The notes: generated by a model not told the origin, from the sequence alone. A stretch of DNA of 64,000 bases from Frankia nepalensis (GCF_016786325.1 NZ_JADWYU010000137.1:35536-99535), one strand, 5' to 3'; shown: positions 1-8,958, numbered from the stretch's first letter. Made by a program: numbers and translations.

Positions 1-2015
1 ACGGTGGCGACCGCGCCGTCGCCGTGCAGCCAGCCCTCCGGCCGGATGTCCGGCCGGGTCGCCAGGTCGTCGATGACCAGCGGCTGGCAGGAGGACAGGA
101 CCCGCGAGACGTAGGTGCCGTCGACCGCCGAGACGGCGCCGGCGGCCCAGGCGCCGCCGCGCCGGCCGTAGCAGGTGCGCACGTGCGCGTACACCTCGCG
201 TCCGCCGGGTCCACCGACGTCGGTGCCGCCGCCCGCCGCCTGCGCGACCGCGCCGCGGCCGGCGCCGAAGGCGGCCCGGTGGGCCCGCCCGCTGGCGGGC
301 ACCGTCTCGAGGCACTCGACGAGGTCGCACCGCTCGACGGCCAGCGTCGTGGCGACCAGCTCGACGGCCTCGTTCAGCAGCGCCGGCACGTCGAGGGTGG
401 TGAGCGCGCGCTGGCCGAGGTAGGCCAGCGCCGCCTGCTGGCGCTCGGCGCGGCGCAGGTCGGTGATGTCGGAGAGCACGAGGGCGACGCGGGTCTCGCC
501 GTGCTCGTGGATCGGGATCAGGGTGGCCCGCAGCGAGCGGACCGGGCCGAGCGGCTGGGGGGTGCCCTGGCCGGCGCCGGCCGAGCCCGTCGCCACGGCG
601 ACCGCGGCGGAGGCGGCCGCCGCCGCGTCGCCGGCGACACCCGGGATACCGCCCGGCAGGACGTCGAGGTCGCCGATCTGGGCCTGCCGGGTGCGCTGGG
701 CGGTGCGGGCGAGGCCCCAGTCGCCGCCGAGCGTCGGGCCGCCGGTGACCGCGGGGCGCAGCTGGGCGGCGAGCGCCTCCAGCCCGTCGCCGACCTCGGT
801 GCGGGTGCCGACCAGGCGGTCGACGACCCGGGAGGCCCGGCTGACGGTCATGTCCGGGTCATAGATGACGACGCCGACGGGCAGGTCGTCGAGCTTGCCA
901 CCGGTCGGGACGAGCTCCAGCAGGGCGCCCTGTTCCCCGGCCATCTCGGCGCCGAACCGGGACTCGGTGACGTCGATGATCGTGCCGACGTTGCCGACGA
1001 CGTCGCCGGTCTCGTCGCGCAGGACCTTCGCGCGGATCTGGACCCGGCGGTAGGTCCCGTCGGCGGTGCGGTAGCGGGTCTCGTGGTGGCAGTGGTCCGC
1101 GCCGCCGACGACGACCGCCATGAACAGGGCGATGGTGTGCTCGAGTTCCTCGGGATGCACGTAGTCGATGAACCTGCTGCCGAGGCTCTCGGCGACGCCG
1201 AACCCGGTGAGCCGGGTCCACGCCGGGTTCAGGTAGGTCCAGGCGCCGCCCGCGTCGGTACGGAACACCACCTCGGCCAGGGTGTCGAGCAGGTCGAGCG
1301 CCTCCAGCCCCGGCGACGAGACCGTCGGCGCACGGCCAGCCGGGGAGTCCTCGGCGTCGCGGACCGGGCTCGGCGCGGAGGGAGCCACGCGCACGAGCGG
1401 GGCGGGCGCGGCACCGAGCGGGCGCGGCGCGGGTCTTGAGGCGGACGTGGTCTCGCCGGCCCCCGGCGCCGGGCGCGGCGGGAGCCCCTGGCCGGGTGGC
1501 GCGGCCCCAGGCGGCGATGTCCCCGGTTCTGGCGCGGTCCCCAGTTCTGGCGCGACGCCAAGCGGCGCCGGCCGTGGGCCCGCCGGGGCGGGGGCAGGGG
1601 GACCGCCGGTCGAGGCGCGGCCGTAGGGCTGGTGGCCGGGCGGGGTGTAGCCAAGCGGCGCCGGGCTGACGGCGGGGCCGACAGAGACGATGCCGGTCGC
1701 GCCGGTGCCGGTCGCGCCGGCGTCGCCGCGGCCAGGGACGTCGTGACCGGGAAGGTCGCGGCCGGGGAGGTCGCGGCCGGCGTCCCGGTTGCGGGCGTGG
1801 GCGACGGTGGCGCGCCAAGCGCCGAAGCCGGCGGCGGCTATCGGGCCGGTGCCGTCCTCGTCGGACTCGGCGGACTCGGCGGCCGGGCCCGCCGGCTGGC
1901 CGCCGTCTCGGGTCTCGCGGGGGGCGGGCCGCGCGCCGCCCGCGCTGGCCTGGCCGTCCGGCCGGCCCGTCCCCCCGTCCGCCCGAGCCGCCCCGGCTCG
2001 CGCCGCGTCCGCCAT
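1..2015 (-). CDS. PAS-PAS-GAF sensory protein, 3' end cut by window edge
   Basis: The frame stays open from an ATG at 2015 down to base 1, so at least 671 residues are present and the C-terminus is missing. Residues 1 to about 235 are a Pro/Ala/Gly-rich low-complexity leader. A first PAS domain follows (about 245-350, with FRTDAGGAWTYLNPAWTRLT and ending GTIIDVTES). A second PAS-like unit covers about 375-515 (VGVVIYDPDMTVSRAS to LVLSDITDLRRAER), and a GAF-like segment begins near 530 (LNEAVELVATTLAVERCD). Such proteins sense a ligand or redox state in the cytoplasm and usually end in a GGDEF/EAL, phosphatase or kinase output, which lies outside the window. A GTG at 2021 is an alternative start; GGAGG-like bases lie about 15-20 nt upstream of the ATG. 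No standard frame finder would list it because it lacks a stop here. Confidence 0.8.
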   Translation of the reverse strand, partial: MADAARAGAARADGGTGRPDGQASAGGARPAPRETRDGGQPAGPAAESAESDEDGTGPIAAAGFGAWRATVAHARNRDAGRDLPGRDLPGHDVPGRGDAGATGTGATGIVSVGPAVSPAPLGYTPPGHQPYGRASTGGPPAPAPAGPRPAPLGVAPELGTAPEPGTSPPGAAPPGQGLPPRPAPGAGETTSASRPAPRPLGAAPAPLVRVAPSAPSPVRDAEDSPAGRAPTVSSPGLEALDLLDTLAEVVFRTDAGGAWTYLNPAWTRLTGFGVAESLGSRFIDYVHPEELEHTIALFMAVVVGGADHCHHETRYRTADGTYRRVQIRAKVLRDETGDVVGNVGTIIDVTESRFGAEMAGEQGALLELVPTGGKLDDLPVGVVIYDPDMTVSRASRVVDRLVGTRTEVGDGLEALAAQLRPAVTGGPTLGGDWGLARTAQRTRQAQIGDLDVLPGGIPGVAGDAAAAASAAVAVATGSAGAGQGTPQPLGPVRSLRATLIPIHEHGETRVALVLSDITDLRRAERQQAALAYLGQRALTTLDVPALLNEAVELVATTLAVERCDLVECLETVPASGRAHRAAFGAGRGAVAQAAGGGTDVGGPGGREVYAHVRTCYGRRGGAWAAGAVSAVDGTYVSRVLSSCQPLVIDDLATRPDIRPEGWLHGDGAVAT

Positions 2016-2502
2016 GCCCACGCTGTCTCCGCCTCCCCGCCTCCGGCGGTGTCCGCCGGAACGCCTCTCGCAGAACAGTGCGCACCTCGTTAGCGTTCAA
2101 TACCGTACGCGCTCGCCACCGTTCTCGTCACGACTTGACCGGAACCTGGGGGCGCGCCCGCCGGAATCGCCTTCAGGTGTTCCTGTCCGGGTCTTATCCG
2201 CGCTGTGTCCCGGGTGCGCCGCCGGTCAACCCGCCAGACGCCGGGGTCGATGCAAAAGACATCACATTGCGCGGATGATGCACGCGATGGCGCAATTCCC
2301 TGCTGGAAGCCCTCGCCGCGCGCATGATGATCATCGGCGAACGGCGACCGAGCGGGTCACTCACCGCCGTCCCGGCCGCCGCCGCCCGCGGGAAATCGCC
2401 AAGGAAAGCAGGCGTGTCTCCTTGTCCCGGAGAACCGCCGACCTCCCCGTCCGCGTGGTCTCGACGTGGCCTTGGACCCCGTTCATACTGTCTGTCCGTC
2501 CT
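2016..2502. other. Intergenic region between divergent genes
   Basis: About 490 bases separate the PAS/GAF gene from the secreted-protein gene. Every open frame here is short and arginine-rich and reads as a shadow. It must hold both promoters, but no -35/-10 pair stands out. Confidence 0.5.
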
Positions 2503-3489
2503 ATGGTGACGCCCATGTCTTTTCCGACCAGGCGCGCACGCCATGTTCCCAGGCACCGGGCGCCCGCGCGCAGGCCCGGCGCGTCCGCGTCAGCCGCCTT
2601 CGCCCTGGGCGTGACCGTGGCCGCGACGGCGACCCTTGGAGCGGCTCCGGCGCACGCGGACCCGCCCGTGCAGCTCACCGGCATCACCGCCTACCAGCCT
2701 TCTCTGTCACCGTGGTACTCGCCCCAACAGGTCGACCACTGCCTGGCCGGCAACTTCGACTGCGCCCCGGTCACGATCGCGAAGATGGACGCCCAGTTGG
2801 CGTCCTATGCCAGCTCCTGCGACCACCGGGCCCCCTTCGCGCTGGCCTACCTGCGTACGACCGAGGAGTACCAGCGGGCGGTCACGACGCCCGGTTTCTT
2901 CCAGGACCCGGCGTTTCTCAACGTATGGGACGTCTTCTTCGCCTCGTACTACTTCAAGGCATCCGACGACTGGTCGGCCGGCAACACGGCCGCGGTGCCG
3001 CGCGCCTGGCAGATCGCGTTCACGGCGGCGGACAACAAATCCGTGTCGGGACTTGGCGACATCCTGCTCGGGATGAACGCCCACATCAACCGGGACCTGC
3101 CCTACGTGCTCGCCGGGCTGGGCCTGGTCGCCCCGGACGGGACGAGTAGGCACGCCGACCACCTCAAGGTCAACGAGTTCCTCGACCGGGTCGCCGAATC
3201 GATGCTCGAGGAGGCCGCGGTCCGCTTCGACCCGACGATCGACGACCTGGACAGCCCGTACGGCATCACCTACACCGCCTTCATGCAGATCATCGCCGTG
3301 TGGCGGGAGAGCGCGTGGCTGAACGCCAGGCTGCTGGCCACCGCCTCCTCGCCGGCCGCCCGCGCGCTGGTCGGGCGGACCATCGAGCAGACCTCGGCCA
3401 CCATCGGGCTCACGCTGCGCACAGGCTCCCTCTACCTACCGTCGATGACCACCGCGCGCGACGACTACTGCGCCGCCCACCACGGCTGA
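2503..3489 (+). CDS. Secreted DUF5995-like protein
   Basis: The product has 328 residues. A basic N-terminus with several Arg is followed by a hydrophobic stretch (FALGVTVAATATLGAAPAHA), a signal peptide probably cleaved near AHA-D around residue 55, so the protein should be exported. The mature part is helical in character and carries GMNAHINRDLPYVLAGLG in its centre, the hallmark I associate with the DUF5995 family of actinobacterial proteins; the biochemical role of that family is unknown. ATG at 2503 is used; a second in-frame ATG at 2515 is equally possible and neither has a clear ribosome site. The gene stands alone and a strong GC hairpin follows its stop. Confidence 0.72.
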   Translation: MVTPMSFPTRRARHVPRHRAPARRPGASASAAFALGVTVAATATLGAAPAHADPPVQLTGITAYQPSLSPWYSPQQVDHCLAGNFDCAPVTIAKMDAQLASYASSCDHRAPFALAYLRTTEEYQRAVTTPGFFQDPAFLNVWDVFFASYYFKASDDWSAGNTAAVPRAWQIAFTAADNKSVSGLGDILLGMNAHINRDLPYVLAGLGLVAPDGTSRHADHLKVNEFLDRVAESMLEEAAVRFDPTIDDLDSPYGITYTAFMQIIAVWRESAWLNARLLATASSPAARALVGRTIEQTSATIGLTLRTGSLYLPSMTTARDDYCAAHHG

Positions 3490-3494
3490 GCGCC

Positions 3495-3523
3495 CGCCCG
3501 GCGGCCGGCGCGACCGCCGGGCG
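3495..3523 (+). terminator. GC hairpin after the secreted-protein gene
   Basis: CGCCCGGCGG (3495-3504) pairs perfectly with CCGCCGGGCG (3514-3523) across a 9-base loop, five bases after the stop codon. There is no T-run, as is usual in high-GC actinomycetes. Confidence 0.5.
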
Positions 3524-3791
3524 GTCAGGCCGCCACCGGGGAGGATGCGCCGCGGCCGGACGGTGACGTCGCGGCCGTCTCGCGCCTCGCGCCCGGCCGC
3601 CTCCAGGGCACCTGGACGGTCCCCCAGGCCCGTCCGCCCACGTCCCGCGCCCGCGCCGGTGAGTCGTTGGGCACACCCGCGCCTGCCTGGGCCGCGACCG
3701 GGAGAAGATCGAGCGCGGCGCGGTCGCGCCGTGGACGGCGCGCGCGGCGAGCTGGGCGCGTGGGTGTGCTGTGGGTGGGAGGAGAGCCGCG

Positions 3792-4796
3792 GTGGGGGCA
3801 GGGGCCCGGGAGTTCCCGGAGACCAGGCTGCGGGTGGGTCCGCTCACCCTGGACGAGGGCATGCGGGCGCCGATGCGCGTCGGGCCGTGGATCTGCGGTC
3901 CGGACGGCGAGCAGGCCGTGGGGGCGCTCGGCGTGATCGTCGACGACGCGGTCGGCGTCGAGGTGCACCGTCACCGCCCGGCGGGCACGCACTCGGTCAC
4001 CACCGAGCTGTCGCTGGACGTGGTGGTCCCGCCGCCGTGGACGGGGCCGGAGCTGGTGGCCACCGCCCGGCTGGCCGGCGCCGGGCCCGAGGACGGGGTG
4101 TCACGCGGGGAGGTCCGCGCGGGCGACGGGCGCCTCGTCGCGGTCGCCACCGGCCGCAGCCGGTTCGTCCCGGCGGTCGGCATCCACGCCGGCGTGGCCG
4201 AGATCGAGGCGGATCCGCCGGAGCGCGTCCCGCCCGCCGACCACCGAAGCATCCTCGAGGCGCTGGGCATCGCGGACCTGGCGGTCGCGCTCGAGTTCGA
4301 CCCCGAGCTCGCCGGGGCCGCGCTGCTCGCCCACGAGCCCGCCGACGCGCTGATCCCCTCGCCGCGGCCCACCGGGGGCCTGGCGCCCGTGCCGGCGGGA
4401 ATCGCCGCGTCGGCGTCGGCGCTCCCGGCGCGGGGCGGGCGGGCGACCACCTACGAGAGCCCGGCGCGGCCCGCGTCGAGCGCGCGGCTGACGGTGCCTC
4501 CCGACCCGGCGCTCGGCAACGGCAGCGGGACGATGCACGGCGGGCTGCTGCTGGCCTGCTCGGAGCTGGCCGCGACGGCGCTCGCCGGCGGCCTGCGGGC
4601 GACGCCGGCGGCGGACTACACCGCGTCGGTCCGGATGAACCTGCTGCGCCCGGCGCTGCTCGACGAGCCCGTCCAGTTCACCGCGACCGTCGTGAACCGG
4701 GGCCGCTCGCTCAGCGTCTACCACGTCATCTCGCACGGCCGCGCGGGCCGGCCCTACACCGTCGCCACGGTCACCCGCGCCCGCAAGCCCGCCTGA
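3792..4796 (+). CDS. Double-hotdog acyl-CoA thioesterase-like protein
   Basis: The product has 334 residues. The C-terminal half has the PaaI-type hotdog signature: GNGSGTMHGGLLLACSELA near residue 240-255, followed by beta-strand-rich sequence (YTASVRMNLLRPAL, PVQFTATVVNRGRSLSVYHV). The N-terminal half (about 20-130) looks like a second, diverged hotdog unit. Proteins of this build hydrolyse or bind acyl-CoA thioesters in the cytoplasm. The chosen GTG at 3792 has GGGAGGAG about six bases upstream, which is the best ribosome site in the region; a GTG at 3771 in frame is weaker. The neighbours give no pathway. The family assignment is firm, the substrate unknown. Confidence 0.75.
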   Translation: MGAGAREFPETRLRVGPLTLDEGMRAPMRVGPWICGPDGEQAVGALGVIVDDAVGVEVHRHRPAGTHSVTTELSLDVVVPPPWTGPELVATARLAGAGPEDGVSRGEVRAGDGRLVAVATGRSRFVPAVGIHAGVAEIEADPPERVPPADHRSILEALGIADLAVALEFDPELAGAALLAHEPADALIPSPRPTGGLAPVPAGIAASASALPARGGRATTYESPARPASSARLTVPPDPALGNGSGTMHGGLLLACSELAATALAGGLRATPAADYTASVRMNLLRPALLDEPVQFTATVVNRGRSLSVYHVISHGRAGRPYTVATVTRARKPA

Positions 4797-4820
4797 GCTC
4801 CGAGCGAACCCCGCGCCCCG

Positions 4821-4902
4821 GGCAGGGCCGGGCGCCGGGCAGGGCCGGGCGCCGGGCAGGGCCGGGCGCCGGGCAGGGCCGGGCGCCGGGCAGGGCCGGG
4901 CG
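4821..4902. repeat. 17-bp tandem repeat, four copies and a partial fifth
   Basis: The unit GGCAGGGCCGGGCGCCG repeats perfectly at 4821, 4838, 4855 and 4872 and partly at 4889. It lies in the gap between two convergent genes. Confidence 0.9.
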
Positions 4903-4923
4903 GCCTGGCGGGCGCCGGCCGCC

Positions 4924-6045
4924 TCAGCCGGCCCGCGCGCGCGGCGACGGCCCCAGCGTGGCGATCTCCAGGTTGGTCACGCCGCCGGTGAGCGCGAGCT
5001 CGTAGCCGCCGCGGCCACGGCCGGACGCCTGGAACCGGCCGCCGCTGCCCTGGGAGCCGAGGTCCTCGCCGTCGATGACGACCCGCGAGGCGCCGCCGCG
5101 CAGCCGCGGGCGCACCGGCACCCCGGCGGGCCGTTCCAGGCGCAGGCGCTCCGCCCCGCCGGTCAGCGCGATCCGGGCCGGCTCGCGGGGCGTGCCCAGG
5201 CGCAGCCGCAGGTCCTGGACGCCGCCGGTCAGCGAGAACGAGCGCAGCGGCAGGCCCGGGACGTCGACGAGCAGCTGGTCGGCGCCGCCGCGGACGTCGA
5301 CCGTCCAGTCGACCCGCGGGCTGAGGGTGAGCGTCGAGTCCCCGCCGTGGCCGCGCCACGGCGCCCGCTGCCTGCGGCCGAACCGGATCCGCACGTCGGT
5401 CTCGTCGGCCTGGGTGACGACCTCGATGGTCGGGACCGTGCTGAAGCTGGCCCGGTAGAGCCGGTCGGTGGGCAGGTCCGGCCCGCCGTCGAGGATCGTC
5501 AGGCGCCGTAGGCCGCCCGCCAGGTGCAGCCGCGCGTGGCGGGTCACGCCCAGCGGCGCCTCCAGCGTGACCGGCGCGGCCGTGGCGCCGGCGCCCCCGC
5601 GCAGCAGGTCCGTCTGGTCACGCAGCATCTGCCCGGTGGCGGTGAGGAAGCGGGCGATCACGCGCTGCTCGGCGGGGGTGAACGTCGCCTGGATGCCGGC
5701 CGCCGCCGCGCTCATCGGGCCGAACAACGTGTCGAGCGCGGTGAGGCGCTCGACGACCGCCGTGACGACGACCCGGCGGCGGTCGTCGGGGTCGGGGACG
5801 CGGACGACGTAGCCGCGCCGTTCCAGGCCGTCGAGCACCCGGGTGATCGCGCCGGTGGTGAGCTGGGTCGCGACGGCGAGCTGGCCGGCGAGCCGGGGCC
5901 TGGCCCGCAGGATCACGAGGACGGCGAGCTCGGTCGGCGTGAGGCGGGCCCGCACCCCGGCCGCCGACTGGTAGAGCTGCGCGGCCGACACCAGCTCCCG
6001 CAGCAGTCCTTCCAGGTTGACACCCTCGGAATCCTTCTCGGTCAC
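4924..6045 (-). CDS. MarR-family regulator with C-terminal adhesin-like beta domain
   Basis: The product has 373 residues. Residues about 10-130 form a MarR winged helix: LTPTELAVLVILRARPRLAG, the recognition region QLTTGAITRVLDGLERRGYV, and the wing VPDPDDRRRVVV. The remaining ~240 residues are unusual for MarR and resemble DUF4097/DUF2807-type putative adhesin beta-repeat domains, with repeating phrases such as LAGGLRRLTI, LTGGVQDLRLRLG, LTGGAERLRLE and LTGGVTNLEIATLG. The GTG at 6045 is preceded by GAGGAG at good spacing; an ATG at 6153 would add 36 residues without that signal. It is divergent from the ABC exporter genes, so it probably controls them and itself. The C-terminus may be the sensor part (inference). 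Confidence 0.8.
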   Translation of the reverse strand: MTEKDSEGVNLEGLLRELVSAAQLYQSAAGVRARLTPTELAVLVILRARPRLAGQLAVATQLTTGAITRVLDGLERRGYVVRVPDPDDRRRVVVTAVVERLTALDTLFGPMSAAAAGIQATFTPAEQRVIARFLTATGQMLRDQTDLLRGGAGATAAPVTLEAPLGVTRHARLHLAGGLRRLTILDGGPDLPTDRLYRASFSTVPTIEVVTQADETDVRIRFGRRQRAPWRGHGGDSTLTLSPRVDWTVDVRGGADQLLVDVPGLPLRSFSLTGGVQDLRLRLGTPREPARIALTGGAERLRLERPAGVPVRPRLRGGASRVVIDGEDLGSQGSGGRFQASGRGRGGYELALTGGVTNLEIATLGPSPRARAG

Positions 6046-6144
6046 CTCGACCTCCTCGGCCTCCTCGCTTCGGCGGACGGACTGGCCGCCGTCACCCGTG
6101 GCGCCCTCCCGCCGGACATCCGGGACAGACGCCGTGAATACACC

Positions 6145-6174
6145 TTGACACATCCGCCCGCACTATCTCAGTAT
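6145..6174 (+). promoter_or_regulatory. Candidate promoter facing the ABC exporter
   Basis: TTGACA at 6145-6150 is a full consensus -35; CAGTAT at 6169-6174 could serve as a -10 with an 18-base spacer. It would leave a leader of about 320 bases before the ATPase gene. Between it and that gene lie two 19-base direct repeats (6391-6409 and 6412-6430) with GACGTC cores. Confidence 0.35.
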
Positions 6175-6199
6175 CGCAATGTCTTACTCACTCAGACAA
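6170..6199 (-). promoter_or_regulatory. Candidate promoter of the MarR gene with embedded inverted repeat
   Basis: On the minus strand TTGTCT (6199-6194) and GATACT (6175-6170) are spaced by 18 bases. The inverted repeat TGTCT (6180-6184) / AGACA (6194-6198) overlaps it, as expected for an autoregulated MarR operator. Confidence 0.45.
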
Positions 6200-6502
6200 G
6201 TTTCACGCAGAAGAAGCGGCGCGCGAACCGCCGACGGAACCGACAGGACGCCAAGGCCGACGCGCCGAAAACCAGTCGAGAACTGTCGGTGACGGCGGGC
6301 ACGATGGCTCCGGTGGCCCCGCCGGTCCCGGGAGCTCGTCGCGCCGGCCCTCGTAGCACGCCTGGCCGTGGCGCCGTGCCCTGTCGTCGCGCCATGCCGC
6401 CATGACGTCTGGCTATGCCGCCGTGACGTCGCGTTGCGCCGCCGGGCCGCGCGCGCCCAGCGGCCGCGCCGCCCGACCCGATCCGACCCGAATGGACGTC
6501 AC

Positions 6503-7456
6503 ATGATCACCACCCACGCGCTGCGGCGGGAGTTCCGCCGGTCCAGGCGCGCCGAGCCCGTCGTCGCGGTCGACGGCATCGACCTGAACATCGCGCGCGG
6601 CGAGGTCTTCGGCCTGCTCGGCCCGAACGGCGCCGGGAAGTCGACCACCATGCGGATGCTCACGACGCTGCTGCCGCCCACCTCCGGCACGGCGACCGTC
6701 GCCGGCCACGACCTGCGGCGCGAGCGCGCGGCGGTGCGCCGCCGGATCGGGTTCGTCGCCCAGGGCGGCGGCACCGACTCGGCGGAGACCGCCAGGGCCG
6801 AGCTGGTGATGCAGGGCCGGGTGTTCGGCATGTCCAAGGCGGCCGCGCTGGCGCAGGCGAACGAGCTGCTCGACCGGTTCAGCCTGACGGAGGCAGCGGG
6901 GCGGCGGCTGGGCACCTGGTCGGGCGGGATGCGCCGCCGCCTCGACATCGCGATCGGCCTGGTCAACCGGCCGGAGCTGGTGCTGCTCGACGAGCCGACG
7001 ACGGGGCTGGACCCGGCGAGCCGCGCCGAGGTGTGGGCGGAGATCCGCGCCGTGCGCGAGGCGGGCACCACCATCCTGCTCACCACGCACTACCTGGAGG
7101 AGGCCGACGAGCTCTGCGACCGGGTGGCGATCGTCGACAAGGGCCGGATCGCGCGGACCGGCACCCCCGACGAGCTCAAGGCCCAGGTCGCCGGCGACGG
7201 CATCGTCGTCACCCTGCCCCCGGGCGCGCCGGGACTGGTCGCCCCGGCGGTGCGCGAGCAGGCCTGGTGCCGGGGCGCCGACGCGGTCGACGACCGCACG
7301 CTGCGCGTCTACGTCGACGACGGCTCGCGGGCGGTGACCGACCTGCTGCGGCTGCTCGACAGCCTGTCGACGCCGGTCGTCACGCTCACGCTGACCCGGC
7401 CCAGCCTCGACGACGTCTTCCTCACCGCCACCGGCCACCCGCTCGCCGCCGTCTGA
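6503..7456 (+). CDS. ABC exporter ATP-binding protein, DrrA type
   Basis: The product has 317 residues with all ABC motifs: Walker A GLLGPNGAGKST (about 37-48), signature WSGGMRRRLDIA (about 140-150), Walker B LVLLDEPTTGLDP, and the H-loop LLTTHYLEEAD. The C-terminal extension ending RPSLDDVFLTATGHPL is typical of the daunorubicin-resistance DrrA subfamily. It powers export of a drug or lipid through a partner permease, very likely the product of the next gene on the same strand. The ATG at 6503 begins where homology begins; the open frame upstream is a shadow. The divergent MarR gene suggests substrate-induced expression. The substrate is unknown. Confidence 0.9.
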   Translation: MITTHALRREFRRSRRAEPVVAVDGIDLNIARGEVFGLLGPNGAGKSTTMRMLTTLLPPTSGTATVAGHDLRRERAAVRRRIGFVAQGGGTDSAETARAELVMQGRVFGMSKAAALAQANELLDRFSLTEAAGRRLGTWSGGMRRRLDIAIGLVNRPELVLLDEPTTGLDPASRAEVWAEIRAVREAGTTILLTTHYLEEADELCDRVAIVDKGRIARTGTPDELKAQVAGDGIVVTLPPGAPGLVAPAVREQAWCRGADAVDDRTLRVYVDDGSRAVTDLLRLLDSLSTPVVTLTLTRPSLDDVFLTATGHPLAAV

Positions 7457-7846
7457 GCGCCGCTCCCCCGCCATCCGCACACCCCGAAAGGCGCCCTCGC
7501 GCCTGGTCGTCCTCGCGCCGAAAGCCGCGCTGGCCGCGAGAAGGGGGTCCGGCGCGGATCTCGTAGAGCCTGGACCGGCACACCGCCCCTTGATCGTCAT
7601 TTGCTCGTGGACATGGTCGCCGCGACGCGGCGTTGGCCGCGGCTTCCCCAAGCATCTGGCGATCATGACAAGGCCCGGACCGGGCCTCGCTACAAGATCT
7701 GCAGCAGATCCCGAGAAGGCGCCTCCTCCTCGAACGGCGCCTCGCCTCGGCACCTCAACCTCGACACCTCAACCTCGACACCGGGGTCTCGCCCTCGACA
7801 GGCACCTCGCCCCGAAAGGCACCTCGCCCCCGAAAGGCACCGTCCG
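7457..7846. other. 390-base gap inside the exporter operon, with short repeats
   Basis: DrrA- and DrrB-type genes normally abut or overlap, so this gap is unusual. It contains an imperfect inverted pair (CCTTGATCGTCAT near 7586 and ATGACAAGG near 7667), a duplicated CCTCGACACCTCAA near 7755-7790 and a duplicated CGAAAGGCACC at 7813 and 7831. The second of these provides the ribosome site of the permease gene. No gene is seen. Confidence 0.6.
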
Positions 7847-8611
7847 ATGCGCTTCTTCTCCGACGTCCGGCTCACCTACGCCCGCGCGTTCCGCGCGGTG
7901 CTGCGCGAGCCCTCCTGGATCATCATCGGGCTCATCCAGCCGTTGTTCTACCTGTACCTGTTCGGCCCGCTGCTCGACAACGGCGGCGTGACCCGCGACC
8001 TGCCGGCGGGCACCAGCAGCTGGGACTTCTTCGTCCCCGGCCTGCTCGTCCAGCTGGTGCTGTTCAACAGCGCGTTCAACGGGTTCGCCCTGCTGTCCGA
8101 GATGCGCGCCGGCGTGCTCGAGCGGCTCTCGGTCACCCCGATCAGCCGGCTCGCGCTGCTGCTCGGCCGAGCGGGCCGCGACGCGACCCTGGTCGTCATC
8201 CAGGGGGCGATCCTCGTGGGGCTCGCGATCCCGCTCGGGCTGCACCTGCACAGCGGGTTCGCCGTCGCCGCCCTGCTGCTGCTCGCGCTGGCGGTGGCGC
8301 TGTCCTGCCTGGGTTACGGGCTCGCGCTGGTGCTGCGCAGCGAGGACGCGCTCGCCCCGGTGCTGCAGGGCGTCACCCTGCCGGTCATGCTGCTGTCCGG
8401 GATCTTCCTGCCGTTGACCTTCGCGCCCGCGTGGCTCGACAACACCGCCGAGGCGATACCGCTGCGCCACACCACCGACGCGGTCCGCGCGCTGATGCTC
8501 GGCTCCGGCAGCTACTGGATCGGGATCGTCGTCACCGTCGCGCTGGCCGTCGTCCTCGTCACCTTCGGCGCCCGCCGCTTCAACAACACCGAGGACCTGC
8601 GCATCACCTGA
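7847..8611 (+). CDS. ABC-2 type permease, DrrB type
   Basis: The product has 254 residues with about six membrane segments: WIIIGLIQPLFYLYLFG (about 25-41), FFVPGLLVQLVLF, ATLVVIQGAILVGLAIPLGL, VAALLLLALAVALSCLGYGL, VLQGVTLPVMLLSGIFLPL and IGIVVTVALAVVLVTFGA. The phrase PVMLLSGIFLPLTFAPAWL is characteristic of ABC-2 drug exporters. It should form the membrane channel used by the ATPase encoded 390 bases upstream. The ATG at 7847 has GAAAGG about nine bases before it. The product ends NNTEDLRIT, a normal family end, so the gene is intact. Confidence 0.88.
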   Translation: MRFFSDVRLTYARAFRAVLREPSWIIIGLIQPLFYLYLFGPLLDNGGVTRDLPAGTSSWDFFVPGLLVQLVLFNSAFNGFALLSEMRAGVLERLSVTPISRLALLLGRAGRDATLVVIQGAILVGLAIPLGLHLHSGFAVAALLLLALAVALSCLGYGLALVLRSEDALAPVLQGVTLPVMLLSGIFLPLTFAPAWLDNTAEAIPLRHTTDAVRALMLGSGSYWIGIVVTVALAVVLVTFGARRFNNTEDLRIT

Positions 8612-8655
8612 GGCCCGGTCCCCCGCTCACGCGCCACGCCCAGAAGAAACCCGGA

Positions 8656-8888
8656 ATGAGCGAGCCAGCGGCCGGCGGGCGGTTCCCTTTCGACCCCGGG
8701 ACCTACCTGGCGATGGTGCCGGCCTACGAGCGGACGCGGGACGAGGCCGCGGCGACGGCCGCCGAGCCAGCGGGCGCGGCGGGTACTCGATCTGGGGCGG
8801 GGACGCGTGAGACAAGCCGGCGGGTGCTCACCGCCCACCCGGCGGCGACGCTGGTCGCGCTCGACGAGAGCGCGGGGGTGCTCGTGGC
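8656..8888 (+). pseudogene. Remnant of a SAM-dependent methyltransferase
   Basis: From the ATG at 8656 the frame reads like the start of a class I methyltransferase: FDPGTYLAMVPAYERTRDEA, then RRVLTAHPAATLVALDESAGVL, the usual strand 2 with its acidic end. The motif I expected between them is split: RVLDLG appears in the +1 frame (CGGGTACTCGATCTGGGG near 8783-8800), while GAGT.ETSRRVL is in the original frame. That implies two compensating small indels. The similarity ends at VLVA, exactly where a hairpin repeat begins (8889), and the rest of the gene is missing. Reading beyond would give only arginine-rich sequence. Confidence 0.5.
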
Positions 8889-8934
8889 ATGCCCCGTGGT
8901 CGCGGCTTGGCCCGGTCCCGCGACCACCCGGTAT
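8889..8934. repeat. Hairpin repeat, left of the AbiEi/DUF559 gene
   Basis: Arms 8889-8905 and 8918-8934 pair at 14 of 17 positions around the core GTGGTCGCGG. The right arm, read in reverse complement (8914-8937), matches 10089-10112 at about 21 of 24 positions, so both hairpins belong to one family. Confidence 0.7.
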
Positions 8935-8958
8935 GACTGGACCGGCTGTTCGGCTGCT

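Noticed and set aside
859..2100. 413-codon frame on the minus strand
   Set aside because: Extremely Arg-rich; the neighbouring frame on the same strand encodes clear PAS and GAF domains.
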